From: Verrucomicrobiota bacterium
GTDB lineage: Bacteria; Verrucomicrobiota; Verrucomicrobiia; Opitutales; Opitutaceae
DNA: 34,547 nucleotides
Assembly (NCBI GenBank): GCA_023430825.1
Contig: JAEYYL010000255.1
Location: 1-34,547 of the forward strand
Reading direction: 5' to 3'
The stretch's first letter is position 1. Each line of letters starts with the position of its first letter. This document shows positions 1-8,345 of the stretch, in pieces. A model generated the notes under the pieces. It did not search any database. It was not told the origin of the DNA and was given only the letters and a program-made list of their open reading frames with translations. The translations under genes and the position numbers were made by a program.

Positions 1-126
1 TTAAGAGTCTGTCGGACTTAGGCGCACAAAGGCGTTTATAGATGCATATTCGATCTCACGGGACCTTTTTATCGCGAATAATCGATGCCAGATGGCCTTC
101 ATTTTCTAAGTCCGACAGACTCTTAA
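1..126. mobile_element. MITE-like element with perfect 21-bp terminal inverted repeats
   Basis: Positions 1-21 (starting TTAAGAGTCTGTCGG) are exactly the reverse complement of positions 106-126. The 84 bases between them are more AT-rich than the surroundings and hold no reading frame of note. Both ends finish in TTAA. This is the layout of a miniature inverted-repeat transposable element that would depend on a transposase encoded elsewhere. A target duplication cannot be tested because the left end coincides with the window edge. It could also be a large cruciform repeat on which an assembly broke. Confidence 0.6.
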
Positions 127-219
127 CCCGCATCGATCACGCCTCCGTCCAGCCCTCTGCTTCCTCCGCGTCCTCCTGTAAACCGGTTTGAGCAGAAGCG
201 ACCGTTCGGCGCGGCCACC

Positions 220-1089
220 TCACTTCAGGCCGAACAAGGTGCGGGCGTTCCCGTAACGGATCTTCACCCGCTCGCTCTCCTCGAGCGGCAGGCGCTCCAG
301 CGCGTCCACGTTCTGCTTCAGCGAATACTGCGGATAATCCGAGCCGAGCAGCACGCGGTCGATGCCGACATTGCGCATCGTCCAGACAAACTCGTCCTCG
401 ACCGGCGAATCGGCGAACACCTCGACCACCGCGGAAATGTCGAAATAGATATTCTCTCCAAACAGATTCTGCGCCGTGCGGGCCGCCTTCAGGATGTTCC
501 AAAAGCGAAAATTCATCCCGCCGAGATGCGTGAAAACGAACGTCGTCTGGGATGCCTTGAGCGCGAGGTTGAACAGCTTCTCGCTGTCGCCCGGCAGGAT
601 GTTCGCATTGTCGAGGATCGCGATCACACCGAGTTCGCCCGCCCGCCGCACGAGCGCCAGCACCCGCGGATCGTCCGGATCGAACTGCTGCGTGTGCGGG
701 TGAAGCTTGATCACCTTTATGCCTTTGGCGGCGATGCGCTCCAGCTCCGCCACCGCGACCGGCCCGTCATACGGATGAACCGTGCCGATCGGCAGAACCC
801 TGGGATGCGCGGCCGCCAACGCGAGGAGGCCATCGTTGCCTGCCTGGATTCGCGCCGGATGTCCCGCCAGTGCCTGGTTGATCCCGCCAAACCACATCGC
901 CCCGATGCCGGCCACCTCGAGCCCGTGCTGCGCCAGTTGCTCCTCGTAAACCTGCAGCGATGCCTCGCCGTGCCACAAATGGACATGCGAATCGAAGAGC
1001 GGCGATTGCGCGAGAACAGGCGGCGCGATCAGCGCGAGCGCCCATGCCAGCATCGCGCCGCGGAAGATCGATCGGGGGCGGGGTATCAT
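220..1089 (-). CDS. exported amidohydrolase-family (TIM-barrel) metal-dependent hydrolase
   Basis: A 289-residue protein of the amidohydrolase-2 type. Residues 1-27 form a signal peptide (basic start, hydrophobic run, VLA-Q cleavage site), so it probably acts in the periplasm. The metal-binding HxH is at about residues 35-37 in FDSHVHLW; further barrel motifs are KLHP, FTHLGG and, near residue 249, GSDYP, whose Asp is the usual last metal ligand. The ATG at 1089 is preferred over longer in-frame starts because it begins the signal peptide. It is divergent from the TPR gene with 113 bp between the two starts. The family hydrolyses or decarboxylates small cyclic or carboxylated substrates; the substrate here cannot be read from sequence. 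Confidence 0.88.
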   Translation of the reverse strand: MIPRPRSIFRGAMLAWALALIAPPVLAQSPLFDSHVHLWHGEASLQVYEEQLAQHGLEVAGIGAMWFGGINQALAGHPARIQAGNDGLLALAAAHPRVLPIGTVHPYDGPVAVAELERIAAKGIKVIKLHPHTQQFDPDDPRVLALVRRAGELGVIAILDNANILPGDSEKLFNLALKASQTTFVFTHLGGMNFRFWNILKAARTAQNLFGENIYFDISAVVEVFADSPVEDEFVWTMRNVGIDRVLLGSDYPQYSLKQNVDALERLPLEESERVKIRYGNARTLFGLK

Positions 1090-1202
1090 CCGGCTTTTGA
1101 AACAGCGGCGACGGCGCGGCTCAAGCACTCCGGCATCCCGCTGCCGCCCTGTCCCAGGTTCACCCCTTGATTCGCACGACGAAAGTTTCCAGCGTCGCGC
1201 GC

Positions 1203-2972
1203 ATGCGTTTTCCTGTGGTCCGTAAGCATCCGCACCTCGCACGGGTCGGACTCCTGTGCGCCTCCGTCGCGCTTCTCGTCCCGCTCGCACTCGCCCAGGA
1301 CAACGCCGCGCTGATCGAGCGCGCGCGACAGGCCAACGACCGCCGCCAGTTCGAGCAGGCGCGCGCGGACCTGGCCGTGGTGCTGGCGCGTTCGCCGTGG
1401 AACGAGGGCGCGATGCTCGAGCAGGCGCGGTTGCTCTACTTCGAGCGCAACCACGAAGACGCGTGGAAACACGTCAACGCGCTCCTGGGCGAATATCCGC
1501 GCAACGCCTCCGCGCTCAACCTGCGCGCGCTGCTGAACTTCGAGTTCAAGAAGGAGCCGGAAGCCGCGCTCGCCGACCTCGCCTCCGCGGTGCAGCACGA
1601 CCCAACCTTCGCGAAGGCCTTCATCAACCGCGCCCGCGTCCTGCGCATGCTGAATCGCCCCGCCGACGCCTTGGAAGACGCCGACGCCGCCATCGAACTG
1701 GAGCCCGAGAACGGCGCGTTCCGCTGGACCCGCGGTCATATTTTTCTCGAACTGAAACAGCCGGTCAGGGCGCTGGAAAATTTCAACGACGCCATCGACC
1801 TGATCCCCGACGACGCCGAGATGCGGATCCGGCGCGCGACGCTGATCCACTCGCTGTGGACCCCCAACACCCAGGCGGAAACCTTCAACGGGATGAAGCC
1901 CGATATCGAACGCGCGCTGGAGCTCGTGCCGGGCCATCCGGAAGCGCTCCTCCTGCGCGGATATTGCCTCGAATTCGAACAGGACCCTGCCGCGGCCTTC
2001 GACAACTACTTCGAAGCTTACCAGAAGCTGCCGAACGACTCGCGCGTGTGGGGGGCGCTGCATAAGACCTGCCGCACCCAGTTCGAGCCGGGCCGCGATC
2101 CCTCCCGCGTTTACCAACTCCTGGAAGACGCCAAGGAGCGCTTCGTGCGCAGCGACTACGCCGACCAGCAGGGCTTGGAATTGGAGGCCTTCTTCGGCTT
2201 CATTCCGTTCAAGGTGGCGAGCACCGATCCGGCGCGCCTCAGCAACAAGGACTATCTGGAGAGCCTGCTGCGTTCCAATCCCGGCAACCTGCGCCTGCTC
2301 TATCATGTCCACGTCGGCGTCATCGGTGCCGACGCCGAGCAGGCGATGCGCCGCATCGTGCGCGACCACGACCCGGCCAAGGACGCCCCGTTTGCCGCGC
2401 TCGCCGCCGTCCACCTGTCCACAATCCTGCAGCTCCGGGGCGACGCGGAACCGGACCGGGAGAAGGCCCGGCTCTACCAGGAAGCGGGAGAATGGTTGAT
2501 GACGGCCCTCAAGGCCGATCCCTCCTCCGACCGCGTCAAACGCGCGATCGCGAAATACAACCAGCAGGCCAAGACCCTGGTCGCGGAGCGAGCCGCCAAC
2601 GCCAAGGCGGCCGAGGCGATGGGCGCCCGACTGGAAGATATCAGGCGACGCTTTGCGCAGGCCCGTCATCTCATCGAGCGAACCGACGCCAACGCCGCAC
2701 AGCACCTGCGACGGTCGACAGAAATCCTGCGGAGCAGCCGCAGCGCCAATCAGGGGGACATGAACATGGCCTTGACCTACAAGCAGCGGGCCTGGGACGC
2801 CAAAAAAGGCAGCATGGTGGGCGCGGACGCCCTGATCAGAGACATCAACGCTTTTCTCCACGAGTATCGGTATGAACTATCGAAGGAAGTGAACGATTCG
2901 CTCGAAGAAGCGCGGAACTACCTCACAGGGAAAAAGGGCGAATGGGAGACCCTGGAAAAAGAGATGCGGTGA
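1203..2972 (+). CDS. exported TPR-repeat protein
   Basis: A 589-residue protein. The ATG at 1203 is chosen because it directly precedes a basic segment and a hydrophobic run ending in ALA-QDN, a signal peptide; a TTG at 1167 would add only 12 residues. Roughly residues 35-260 hold several tetratricopeptide repeats, clearest in the segments around ALADLASAVQHDPTFAKAF, ALEDADAAIELEPENGAF and ALENFNDAIDLIPDDAEM. Another TPR-like stretch occurs near residue 400, and the C-terminal 150 residues are charged and helical, probably coiled coil. TPR proteins are protein-binding scaffolds; no catalytic motif is visible and the partner is unknown. No clear ribosome binding site precedes the start. Confidence 0.85.
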   Translation: MRFPVVRKHPHLARVGLLCASVALLVPLALAQDNAALIERARQANDRRQFEQARADLAVVLARSPWNEGAMLEQARLLYFERNHEDAWKHVNALLGEYPRNASALNLRALLNFEFKKEPEAALADLASAVQHDPTFAKAFINRARVLRMLNRPADALEDADAAIELEPENGAFRWTRGHIFLELKQPVRALENFNDAIDLIPDDAEMRIRRATLIHSLWTPNTQAETFNGMKPDIERALELVPGHPEALLLRGYCLEFEQDPAAAFDNYFEAYQKLPNDSRVWGALHKTCRTQFEPGRDPSRVYQLLEDAKERFVRSDYADQQGLELEAFFGFIPFKVASTDPARLSNKDYLESLLRSNPGNLRLLYHVHVGVIGADAEQAMRRIVRDHDPAKDAPFAALAAVHLSTILQLRGDAEPDREKARLYQEAGEWLMTALKADPSSDRVKRAIAKYNQQAKTLVAERAANAKAAEAMGARLEDIRRRFAQARHLIERTDANAAQHLRRSTEILRSSRSANQGDMNMALTYKQRAWDAKKGSMVGADALIRDINAFLHEYRYELSKEVNDSLEEARNYLTGKKGEWETLEKEMR

Positions 2973-2986
2973 AGGATTTCCGGGGC

Positions 2987-3103
2987 ATGACCGCCAGCGC
3001 GCTTCATCGCGAATTTGTCGCCGGGCTCGCAACGACGAGCTGGGCGGCTTCGTGGGCGGAGAGCACGGCCGACGCGCCGGTCTGGTCCATTGCGCCGGCA
3101 TGA
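2987..3103 (+). CDS. candidate 38-residue small protein, overlapping the next gene by ATGA
   Basis: This ATG lies 14 bases after the TPR stop codon, with an AAGGA stretch upstream. The frame runs 38 codons (starts MTASALHREFVAG) and its TGA overlaps the ATG of the membrane-protein gene at 3100 in an ATGA arrangement typical of translational coupling. It has no recognisable domain. It may be a real small protein, a leader that couples translation, or chance; GC-rich DNA makes short frames common, so confidence is low. Confidence 0.3.
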   Translation: MTASALHREFVAGLATTSWAASWAESTADAPVWSIAPA

Positions 3104-3819
3104 AAGCGCTCGCAGCCAACCGCCTCAGTCCTTGGGTGCGAGCCTGGCCGGATGCGTTGGCTTTTGCCGGCGGGCTGGCGCTGGCGTGGTTCGGCGACTG
3201 GGATACCAAGGACCTCGTGTGGAGCCTGTGGCTTTCCAGCTTGGTGGTGGGATATGCGATGATCGTGTGGTCGATCTTCGGTCCGGCAGCGTTCCTTCGC
3301 GCGAAGAACCGGCCGATGCTGCCAGACACGGCCTTCGGCTCGCGGTTACCCGGCAGCGCCGCGCTGCTGATCGGCGGATTATTTCTCCTGTCGTTCTTCA
3401 CCGTGCATTTCGGCATGTTCCACTTCGTGCACTCGGTGTTTCTGAATGCCTTCTTCCCCGTGGCGCCCGACCTGCGGAGCCCGAGCGTCGCGCTTTATGA
3501 GCAGGTGCTCACCAGCTACTGGCCCTTCGTGTTGGCAGCGGCCGTCGCCGAACGAGAGGCTTTCCACCTCGAGCCCACCCCGGAAGCGCCGCCCGACCCT
3601 GCGACCGCCGCACGCAACGCCCGGCGAGCCATGCCCGGCGGCATGATGGCGCCCTACAGGAACGTCGTCAGACTCCACCTGCTGATCTTCTTCTTCGCCT
3701 TCGCGCACTTCACGAAGCTCGACCGTTTCCTCGTCTATGCCGTCGTGTATGCGGTGTATTTCTTTCCGTGGCGGCTGATCAAGCGGGAGCCTGGAGTTTC
3801 CGTCGGGCAGGTTCGCTGA
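3100..3819 (+). CDS. DUF6498-like integral membrane protein
   Basis: A 239-residue protein with about five or six hydrophobic segments: near residues 16-32 (ALAFAGGLALAWFG), 40-60, 85-105 (ALLIGGLFLLSFF), 140-155, and two close to the C-terminus. The charged loop with many Pro and Ala around residues 160-190 separates the two membrane halves. The layout and motifs such as HFGMFHFVH resemble DUF6498 proteins, a family of unknown function. The ATG at 3100 is preferred over a GTG at 3052 because it leads straight into the first membrane segment. It follows the TPR gene by 127 bp on the same strand and may share its transcript. It converges on the GNAT gene with 15 bp between stops. Confidence 0.65.
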   Translation: MKALAANRLSPWVRAWPDALAFAGGLALAWFGDWDTKDLVWSLWLSSLVVGYAMIVWSIFGPAAFLRAKNRPMLPDTAFGSRLPGSAALLIGGLFLLSFFTVHFGMFHFVHSVFLNAFFPVAPDLRSPSVALYEQVLTSYWPFVLAAAVAEREAFHLEPTPEAPPDPATAARNARRAMPGGMMAPYRNVVRLHLLIFFFAFAHFTKLDRFLVYAVVYAVYFFPWRLIKREPGVSVGQVR

Positions 3820-3834
3820 CACCGTCCGTCGGAC

Positions 3835-4311
3835 TCAGGCGAAGAGCCGATAAATGAACTCTTCGACCCGCGTGCCGTCGGGCAGCGCGAAATGATCTTC
3901 GCCGACGCGCGTGAAGCCCGCTTTCTCGAGCACGCGGATGGAGCCGGGATTGTGTTGCGCGACGAGCGCGGTCAGCGGGCGCGTCGATTCCGCTCGGAGA
4001 AACTGCGCCAGCGCGGCCGAAGCGACGCCGCGACCCCAGAACTCCCGGCCCACCCAATAACCCACGAGGCGGCGATGCGTGTCGGCATCGGTCCACGCGC
4101 CGATGTTTCCCACCACGCAATCGCCGAGGAGGATGGCCCGGCTGACGGCGGCAGGATTGCCGAGAATCTGCATCGTCCAGTGCCGCATGAACGCGTCGTG
4201 ATCCCGCGAAGGAAACGCCGCCAGCCTCGCCGCTTCGGCATCGCTCTGGTGAACGAAGAAAATCGGCAGATCGTCCGCGACGACGGGCCGAAGTGAAACG
4301 TGATCGGTCAT
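3835..4311 (-). CDS. GNAT-family N-acetyltransferase
   Basis: A 158-residue protein of the RimJ/RimL-like GNAT group, which transfers an acetyl group from acetyl-CoA to an amine of a protein or small molecule. The start MTDHVSLRPVVADDL is the typical first beta strand. The acetyl-CoA-binding motif is GREFWGRGVASAAL (about residues 86-99), followed by the usual NPGSIRVLEKAGF motif with the Asn and the GF turn (about residues 121-133). Length is normal for the family. The ATG at 4311 is chosen because it begins the domain; a longer frame upstream adds only Arg/Ser-rich sequence. The acceptor substrate cannot be told. About 180 bases upstream on this strand contain several small hairpins. Confidence 0.9.
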   Translation of the reverse strand: MTDHVSLRPVVADDLPIFFVHQSDAEAARLAAFPSRDHDAFMRHWTMQILGNPAAVSRAILLGDCVVGNIGAWTDADTHRRLVGYWVGREFWGRGVASAALAQFLRAESTRPLTALVAQHNPGSIRVLEKAGFTRVGEDHFALPDGTRVEEFIYRLFA

Positions 4312-4757
4312 CGGTAGGAGACGCGAAGCCGCTGACGCGTTCAACAGGAGGCGACCCCGCCGTGGCGATGACTGGACCAATGGTCATAACAGCCCCTCCC
4401 GCTCCGCGCAGGGTTGGCCAGCATCCAGCCCTGGCAGCCTTCGCCCCTCTTGAACGGGCTCGGCTCCACGGTTGAGGATTTTTCGGGGCCCATTGGATAA
4501 GCTTCATCATCCGTTCCTCCAGAAATGGCCACAGATTATTGGCGATGCTGCGAACGCGCCGACAAAGGTGGACGCCGGCCATCAGGCCGAAGACGAGGCA
4601 CGAGAGACCCTTCTTTTCCGCGCGTTGGCGTGATCGCCGCTATGCTGTCGTGGGCCGCCGCGCTGGTTGTTCACACCGGTAAATTCCCTTCAGGGCGGAT
4701 TGCGATTCGTCACCGCAGCCCGAGGATGAACCGGGTTCGTCAACCCCGTCTTCTCCC
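4312..4757. other. 446-bp gene-free stretch with small hairpins
   Basis: No convincing gene is present between the divergent GNAT and phosphatase genes. Read on the minus strand, towards the GNAT gene, it holds CCAG-GG-CTGG (4425-4434), an interrupted stem CCCT/CGC with GCG/AGGG (4394-4413) and GACC-ATT-GGTC (4375-4385). A GGAGG followed after five bases by ATGATG occurs near 4510 on the minus strand, but the frame behind it runs into the GNAT gene with an Arg-rich, shadow-like composition. It presumably carries both promoters. A structured leader for the GNAT gene is possible but unproven. Confidence 0.4.
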
Positions 4758-6407
4758 ATGCGAATACGTATTCGGTTTTCCCCTACCGCTTCTCCGCGCC
4801 TCGCACTTCTCGTCGCGTGCGCCCTCTGCCTGCCATCGCTGCTGTTGGCATTTTCGCCGCAACACGTCGTCTTCACCTGGCAGGGCGACACCGGCACGAC
4901 GCTGACGGTCAACTACCAGACGCTCGGCGGTCGCAAAGTGCCGACGCAGGTTTTCCACGACACTCAACCGCGCGAGGGCCGCATCGCGGAGTATCGTCAT
5001 CGGGCCGAAGGCCGATCGTTTCAGATCCCGGGCATCGAAGACCGGTGGATTCATCGCGTCGAACTCACCGGCCTCACCCCCGGCGCCACGGTTTTCCTGA
5101 CCGTGGGAGATCCGGCGCTCGGCACCTCGCGCGAACTGAAGGTGCGCACCATTCCGCACGACGATCGGCCGCTGCGCTTCATCGCCGGCGGCGACCTCGA
5201 TGCCAAACACGACACACGGGAAATGCTGCGCGAAGCCGCCAGGTTCTCACCCGATTTCGCGCTGATCGGCGGCGACATCGCCTACGATGACGGCCGCCTC
5301 GATAATCTCGGCCTGTGGGATTCGTGGCTCAGCTACTGGAGCGAGGAGATGATCACGCCGGACGGTTACGCGATCCCGTTCGTCGCGGCGATCGGCAACC
5401 ACGAGGTGCGCGGCGGCTACGGCGGATCGATCGAGGACGCGCCGTTCTACTTTTCCTTTCTCGGCCAGCATCCGGAATCCCGCACCTATTTCGCGCACCA
5501 GTTCGGCGCCAACCTCGTCGTGCTCAGCCTGGACACCGGACATATCGCGACACACGACGGCCCGCAAACGCAGTGGCTCGAGGAGACGCTGGAGCGGTTC
5601 AAGGACGTCCCGTTTCGCGCCGCTCAATATCATGTCCCGCTTTATCCCTCTACCCGCAGTTACGACGACCGCTGGGCGACGCTCGGCCGCAAGCATTGGC
5701 TGCCGCTCTTCGATCGCTACGAGCTCACGGTCGCGTTCGAAAATCACGAGCACACGTTCAAGCGCAGCCACCTGTTGCGAAACAACGAAGTCGTCGCGGA
5801 ACGCGGCACGCTCTACCTCGGCGACGGCGCCTGGGGTCGCGAACAGCGGCCGATCACGAAAGGCGGACGCTGGTATCTCAACAAAGCGGCGCAAGCGCTC
5901 CACTTCTGGGTGGTCGACGTCGACCGCCACGGCCTCGTTTACCGCGCGATCGACCCCCTCGGCCGCACGTTTGATGTCTATCCCGCGGAGACTCCGGGCG
6001 CCGAGGCCGCCGCCGCTCTCTATCGCACCATTCGCTCGCACTATATTCTGCCAGCGGGCGTGGCCTCCGCCCGCATGTTGAATGAAACCACGGAGACCGT
6101 CGAATACCCCACGGTTATTCACCTTCACAACACCTTCGATCGTCCAATGTCCGTGGAAATGGAGTATCACAGCGGGCCCCTTGACGCCCGCGCCGACGGT
6201 CTTCCGGCGAAACTTCACGTGGCGCCAGGCGAACAGAAAGAGCACGCGTTCACCCTTCATCTCCGCCAGCCCCAACACCCGAACGACACGCGTTATTGGG
6301 TGAGTGCGACCATGAGAGTGGACCAAGCCGAGGGCCCGCCCGAGATCTACGAAACGCGTCTCACCATCCAATCCGCCCATCGCAACCCCGCCCCCGCACG
6401 GCCGTGA
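4758..6407 (+). CDS. secreted purple-acid-phosphatase-like metallophosphoesterase
   Basis: A 549-residue protein. Residues 1-32 are a signal peptide (RIRIRF start, LALLVACALCLPSLLLA). Residues 35-130 form a fibronectin-III-like domain as in purple acid phosphatases. The calcineurin-like catalytic domain follows with its dimetal motifs in order: GGDLDAK (about 143), GGDIAYDDG (about 171), IGNHEV (about 212), a histidine in QYHVPLYP (about 290) and ENHEHTFKR (about 329). These fit hydrolysis of phosphate esters outside the cytoplasm. The C-terminal 130 residues form an extra beta-rich domain. A hairpin shortly after the stop could end transcription before the DUF1080 gene. The exact substrate is unknown. 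Confidence 0.9.
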   Translation: MRIRIRFSPTASPRLALLVACALCLPSLLLAFSPQHVVFTWQGDTGTTLTVNYQTLGGRKVPTQVFHDTQPREGRIAEYRHRAEGRSFQIPGIEDRWIHRVELTGLTPGATVFLTVGDPALGTSRELKVRTIPHDDRPLRFIAGGDLDAKHDTREMLREAARFSPDFALIGGDIAYDDGRLDNLGLWDSWLSYWSEEMITPDGYAIPFVAAIGNHEVRGGYGGSIEDAPFYFSFLGQHPESRTYFAHQFGANLVVLSLDTGHIATHDGPQTQWLEETLERFKDVPFRAAQYHVPLYPSTRSYDDRWATLGRKHWLPLFDRYELTVAFENHEHTFKRSHLLRNNEVVAERGTLYLGDGAWGREQRPITKGGRWYLNKAAQALHFWVVDVDRHGLVYRAIDPLGRTFDVYPAETPGAEAAAALYRTIRSHYILPAGVASARMLNETTETVEYPTVIHLHNTFDRPMSVEMEYHSGPLDARADGLPAKLHVAPGEQKEHAFTLHLRQPQHPNDTRYWVSATMRVDQAEGPPEIYETRLTIQSAHRNPAPARP

Positions 6408-6416
6408 TCATCGCCC

Positions 6417-6466
6417 TTCCAACCGTTCAGCCCGCGAGCAGGGTTGCGGGATCGATCGGTTTGGAA
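6417..6466. terminator. hairpin after the phosphatase gene
   Basis: TTCCAACCG (6417-6425) pairs with CGGTTTGGAA (6457-6466) with one bulged base, and inside it CCCGC (6431-6435) pairs with GCGGG (6446-6450). It starts ten bases after the phosphatase stop. There is no following T-run, so it is terminator-like rather than a textbook intrinsic terminator; an mRNA-stabilising 3' structure is an alternative. Confidence 0.45.
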
Positions 6467-6533
6467 GAGCGTCCCGCTCCACCCTGCCGCCTGGCGGCAT
6501 GAGCGGACCTCAACGCAACGCGGCTTCACCCCC

Positions 6534-7175
6534 ATGAAACGATTCCCCCTCCCCGCCAGCTCCGTCCGGATGCTCCTCGCCCTCGGACTCTACGTTTCGA
6601 CGTCGATCCACGGCTTCACCGACGAGCCGAAGTTCGTGCCGCTATTCGACGGCAAGGATCTCGCTCACTTCAACGCCAAGGATTCCGAGGGTTATTGGCG
6701 GATCGAGCACGGCGTCCTCATCGGCGAGAACGACACCGCGCTCAAGGGCAACTATCTCGCGACCGTGAAGTCATATCGCGACTTCGTCATCGAATTCGAC
6801 GTCCGATGGACAACGGCCACGCCGCGCGGCGTCGACACCGGACTCGAGATGAGAAGCCCGGCGATTCAACTCCAACTCGGCGTCTCGGGAAGTTTGCGCG
6901 TCGACATGTCAGGGTCGTTTTATACCGGCGGAAAACCCGCCTACCCCGAGGCCGGCCAGGCGAAGAACGCGACGCAGCTCATGAAGCCCGAAGGCGAATG
7001 GAACACGATTCGCGTTCAGGCGAAGGGCGACACGTTCACGTGCTGGATCAACGGCGTGAAGGCCTCCGAATATACGGATGCGAAGTTCGCCGGCGCCGCC
7101 CCGCTCCGCCTCCAAATCCACCCCGACGTGCCGATGCGGTGCGAGTATCGCAACCTCCGCATCGCCGAGCTCTGA
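6534..7175 (+). CDS. exported DUF1080 (3-keto-disaccharide hydrolase-like) protein
   Basis: A 213-residue protein, nearly all one domain of the DUF1080 / 3-keto-disaccharide hydrolase family, a concanavalin-like beta sandwich abundant in Verrucomicrobiota and Planctomycetota. Some members split 3-keto-glycosides made by FAD- or NAD-dependent oxidation of sugars. Typical signatures are FVPLFDGKDLAHF just after the signal peptide (residues 1-27), YWRIEHGVLIGEN, FVIEFDVRW, GEWNTIRVQAKGDT and CWINGVKASEYTD near the C-terminus. The ATG at 6534 begins the signal peptide. An FAD-dependent oxidoreductase is encoded at 14488-16083; a functional link between the two is only an inference. Confidence 0.87.
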   Translation: MKRFPLPASSVRMLLALGLYVSTSIHGFTDEPKFVPLFDGKDLAHFNAKDSEGYWRIEHGVLIGENDTALKGNYLATVKSYRDFVIEFDVRWTTATPRGVDTGLEMRSPAIQLQLGVSGSLRVDMSGSFYTGGKPAYPEAGQAKNATQLMKPEGEWNTIRVQAKGDTFTCWINGVKASEYTDAKFAGAAPLRLQIHPDVPMRCEYRNLRIAEL

Positions 7176-7232
7176 AACAGCGCGAGAAGCGCTATGGAGC
7201 GCGGGCACGGAGCCCCGCCGCTCCCTCAGCAG

Positions 7233-8282
7233 CTACGACCTCTCCCGGCCCATCGCCAAGTCCACCAGCGCCTGCAACGGCGCGGTCGCCAGCCCGATGC
7301 TCGTGTCGCAGCATCCATAATACAGATACACGAGTCCGTCCTTCACCACGTTCGCACTCGGGAAAACCACGTTCGGAATATACGCGCCGAACTTCTCGTA
7401 ATAGAACTCCGGCTCCATCACGAAGTCGCGCGCGCGGGCGATCACCTTGCGCGGATTTTCCAAATCCAGCATCAGCAACCCGGCGCGATAAACCACGCGC
7501 TTGATGCCCGGATCGAGCGTCTCGACGCCATGATAAACGATCAACCAGCCTTCGTCCGTTTTGATCGGCGGCGTCGATCCGCCGATCCGATTGCTCTCCC
7601 ACGGCTGCTCGGGCTCCACGACGATCTCCGGTTCGCTCCAGCTGCGAAGATCGTCGGAAAAACTCATCTGGATGCAGCCGCGCATCGGCGTGTTGTGGCT
7701 CGCCTCGACGAACGGCAACGGCCGTCGCAGCACCACGTAGCGCCCGCCGATCCGTTCGGGAAACAGGATGACATCGCGATCGTCGAGCGTCGGCGGCGTG
7801 ATCCACGAGTGGAATTCCCAGTCGAACAGGTTTTTCGACGTGGCCAGTCCGGAGCGCGTCTGGTTGTCGCGCGGGTTGCCGTCCCAACCCGGCACCTCCG
7901 GCTGGTGCGACTGCGGCACGCCGACACCGGTCGGATGCGAGTGCCACGCGTAGGGCCGGTAGGCGAACGTCATGTAATACGTGTCATCGATCTTCACCAC
8001 CCGGGGATCCTGCACGCTGCCGATCTGGCTGCCGCACATCCCGGGGGTGAAAACGGGATCGGGCCGCGCGAGTTCGAAGTGCACGCCATCGTCACTCACG
8101 AGCAGTCCGATCTGGCAGATGAACGGCCGCAAACTACCCGCCGCGCGTTCGAAGAGGTAGAACTTGCCGTTCTCGTAAATGGCCCCGGGGTTGAACACGG
8201 TCGCCATCCGCCAGGGTTGCTGGCCGGGAACCACGATCGGGTTTTCGGGATGACGTTGAAAAACGGAAGCACGCGCGGACAT
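7233..8282 (-). CDS. glycoside hydrolase family 130 enzyme (first copy)
   Basis: A 349-residue five-bladed beta-propeller enzyme of the GH130 type: beta-mannoside phosphorylases, with some hydrolases. Signatures in order: RHPENPIVVPG and ATVFNPGAIYENGKFYLF at the start, VQDPRVVKIDDTYYMTF carrying the DPR aspartate (likely catalytic acid), LFPERIGGRYVVLRRPLP, GSTPPIKTDEGWLIVYHGV, YRAGLLMLDLENP and the closing YYGCCDTSIGLATA. No signal peptide is seen, so it is probably cytoplasmic. The ATG at 8282 is used; a start nine codons upstream is possible. It is last in the minus arm, 63 bp after the DoxX-like gene. A second, diverged GH130 lies at 16100-17101. Phosphorylase versus hydrolase activity cannot be decided here. 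Confidence 0.88.
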   Translation of the reverse strand: MSARASVFQRHPENPIVVPGQQPWRMATVFNPGAIYENGKFYLFERAAGSLRPFICQIGLLVSDDGVHFELARPDPVFTPGMCGSQIGSVQDPRVVKIDDTYYMTFAYRPYAWHSHPTGVGVPQSHQPEVPGWDGNPRDNQTRSGLATSKNLFDWEFHSWITPPTLDDRDVILFPERIGGRYVVLRRPLPFVEASHNTPMRGCIQMSFSDDLRSWSEPEIVVEPEQPWESNRIGGSTPPIKTDEGWLIVYHGVETLDPGIKRVVYRAGLLMLDLENPRKVIARARDFVMEPEFYYEKFGAYIPNVVFPSANVVKDGLVYLYYGCCDTSIGLATAPLQALVDLAMGRERS

Positions 8283-8345
8283 CGCTCGGTGCCTACTGCC
8301 GGCGGCCAACGGTTCAAGCGCGAAGCGAGCAACGTCCCCCGCCCC

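Noticed and set aside
1086..2861. 591-codon open frame on the minus strand over the TPR gene
   Set aside because: Antisense shadow of a GC-rich gene: the plus strand has a signal peptide and TPR motifs, the minus frame has none.
3779..4582. 267-codon minus frame with a GGAGG signal near 4515
   Set aside because: Good ribosome site, but the protein is Arg-rich without domain and overlaps the whole GNAT gene in another frame.
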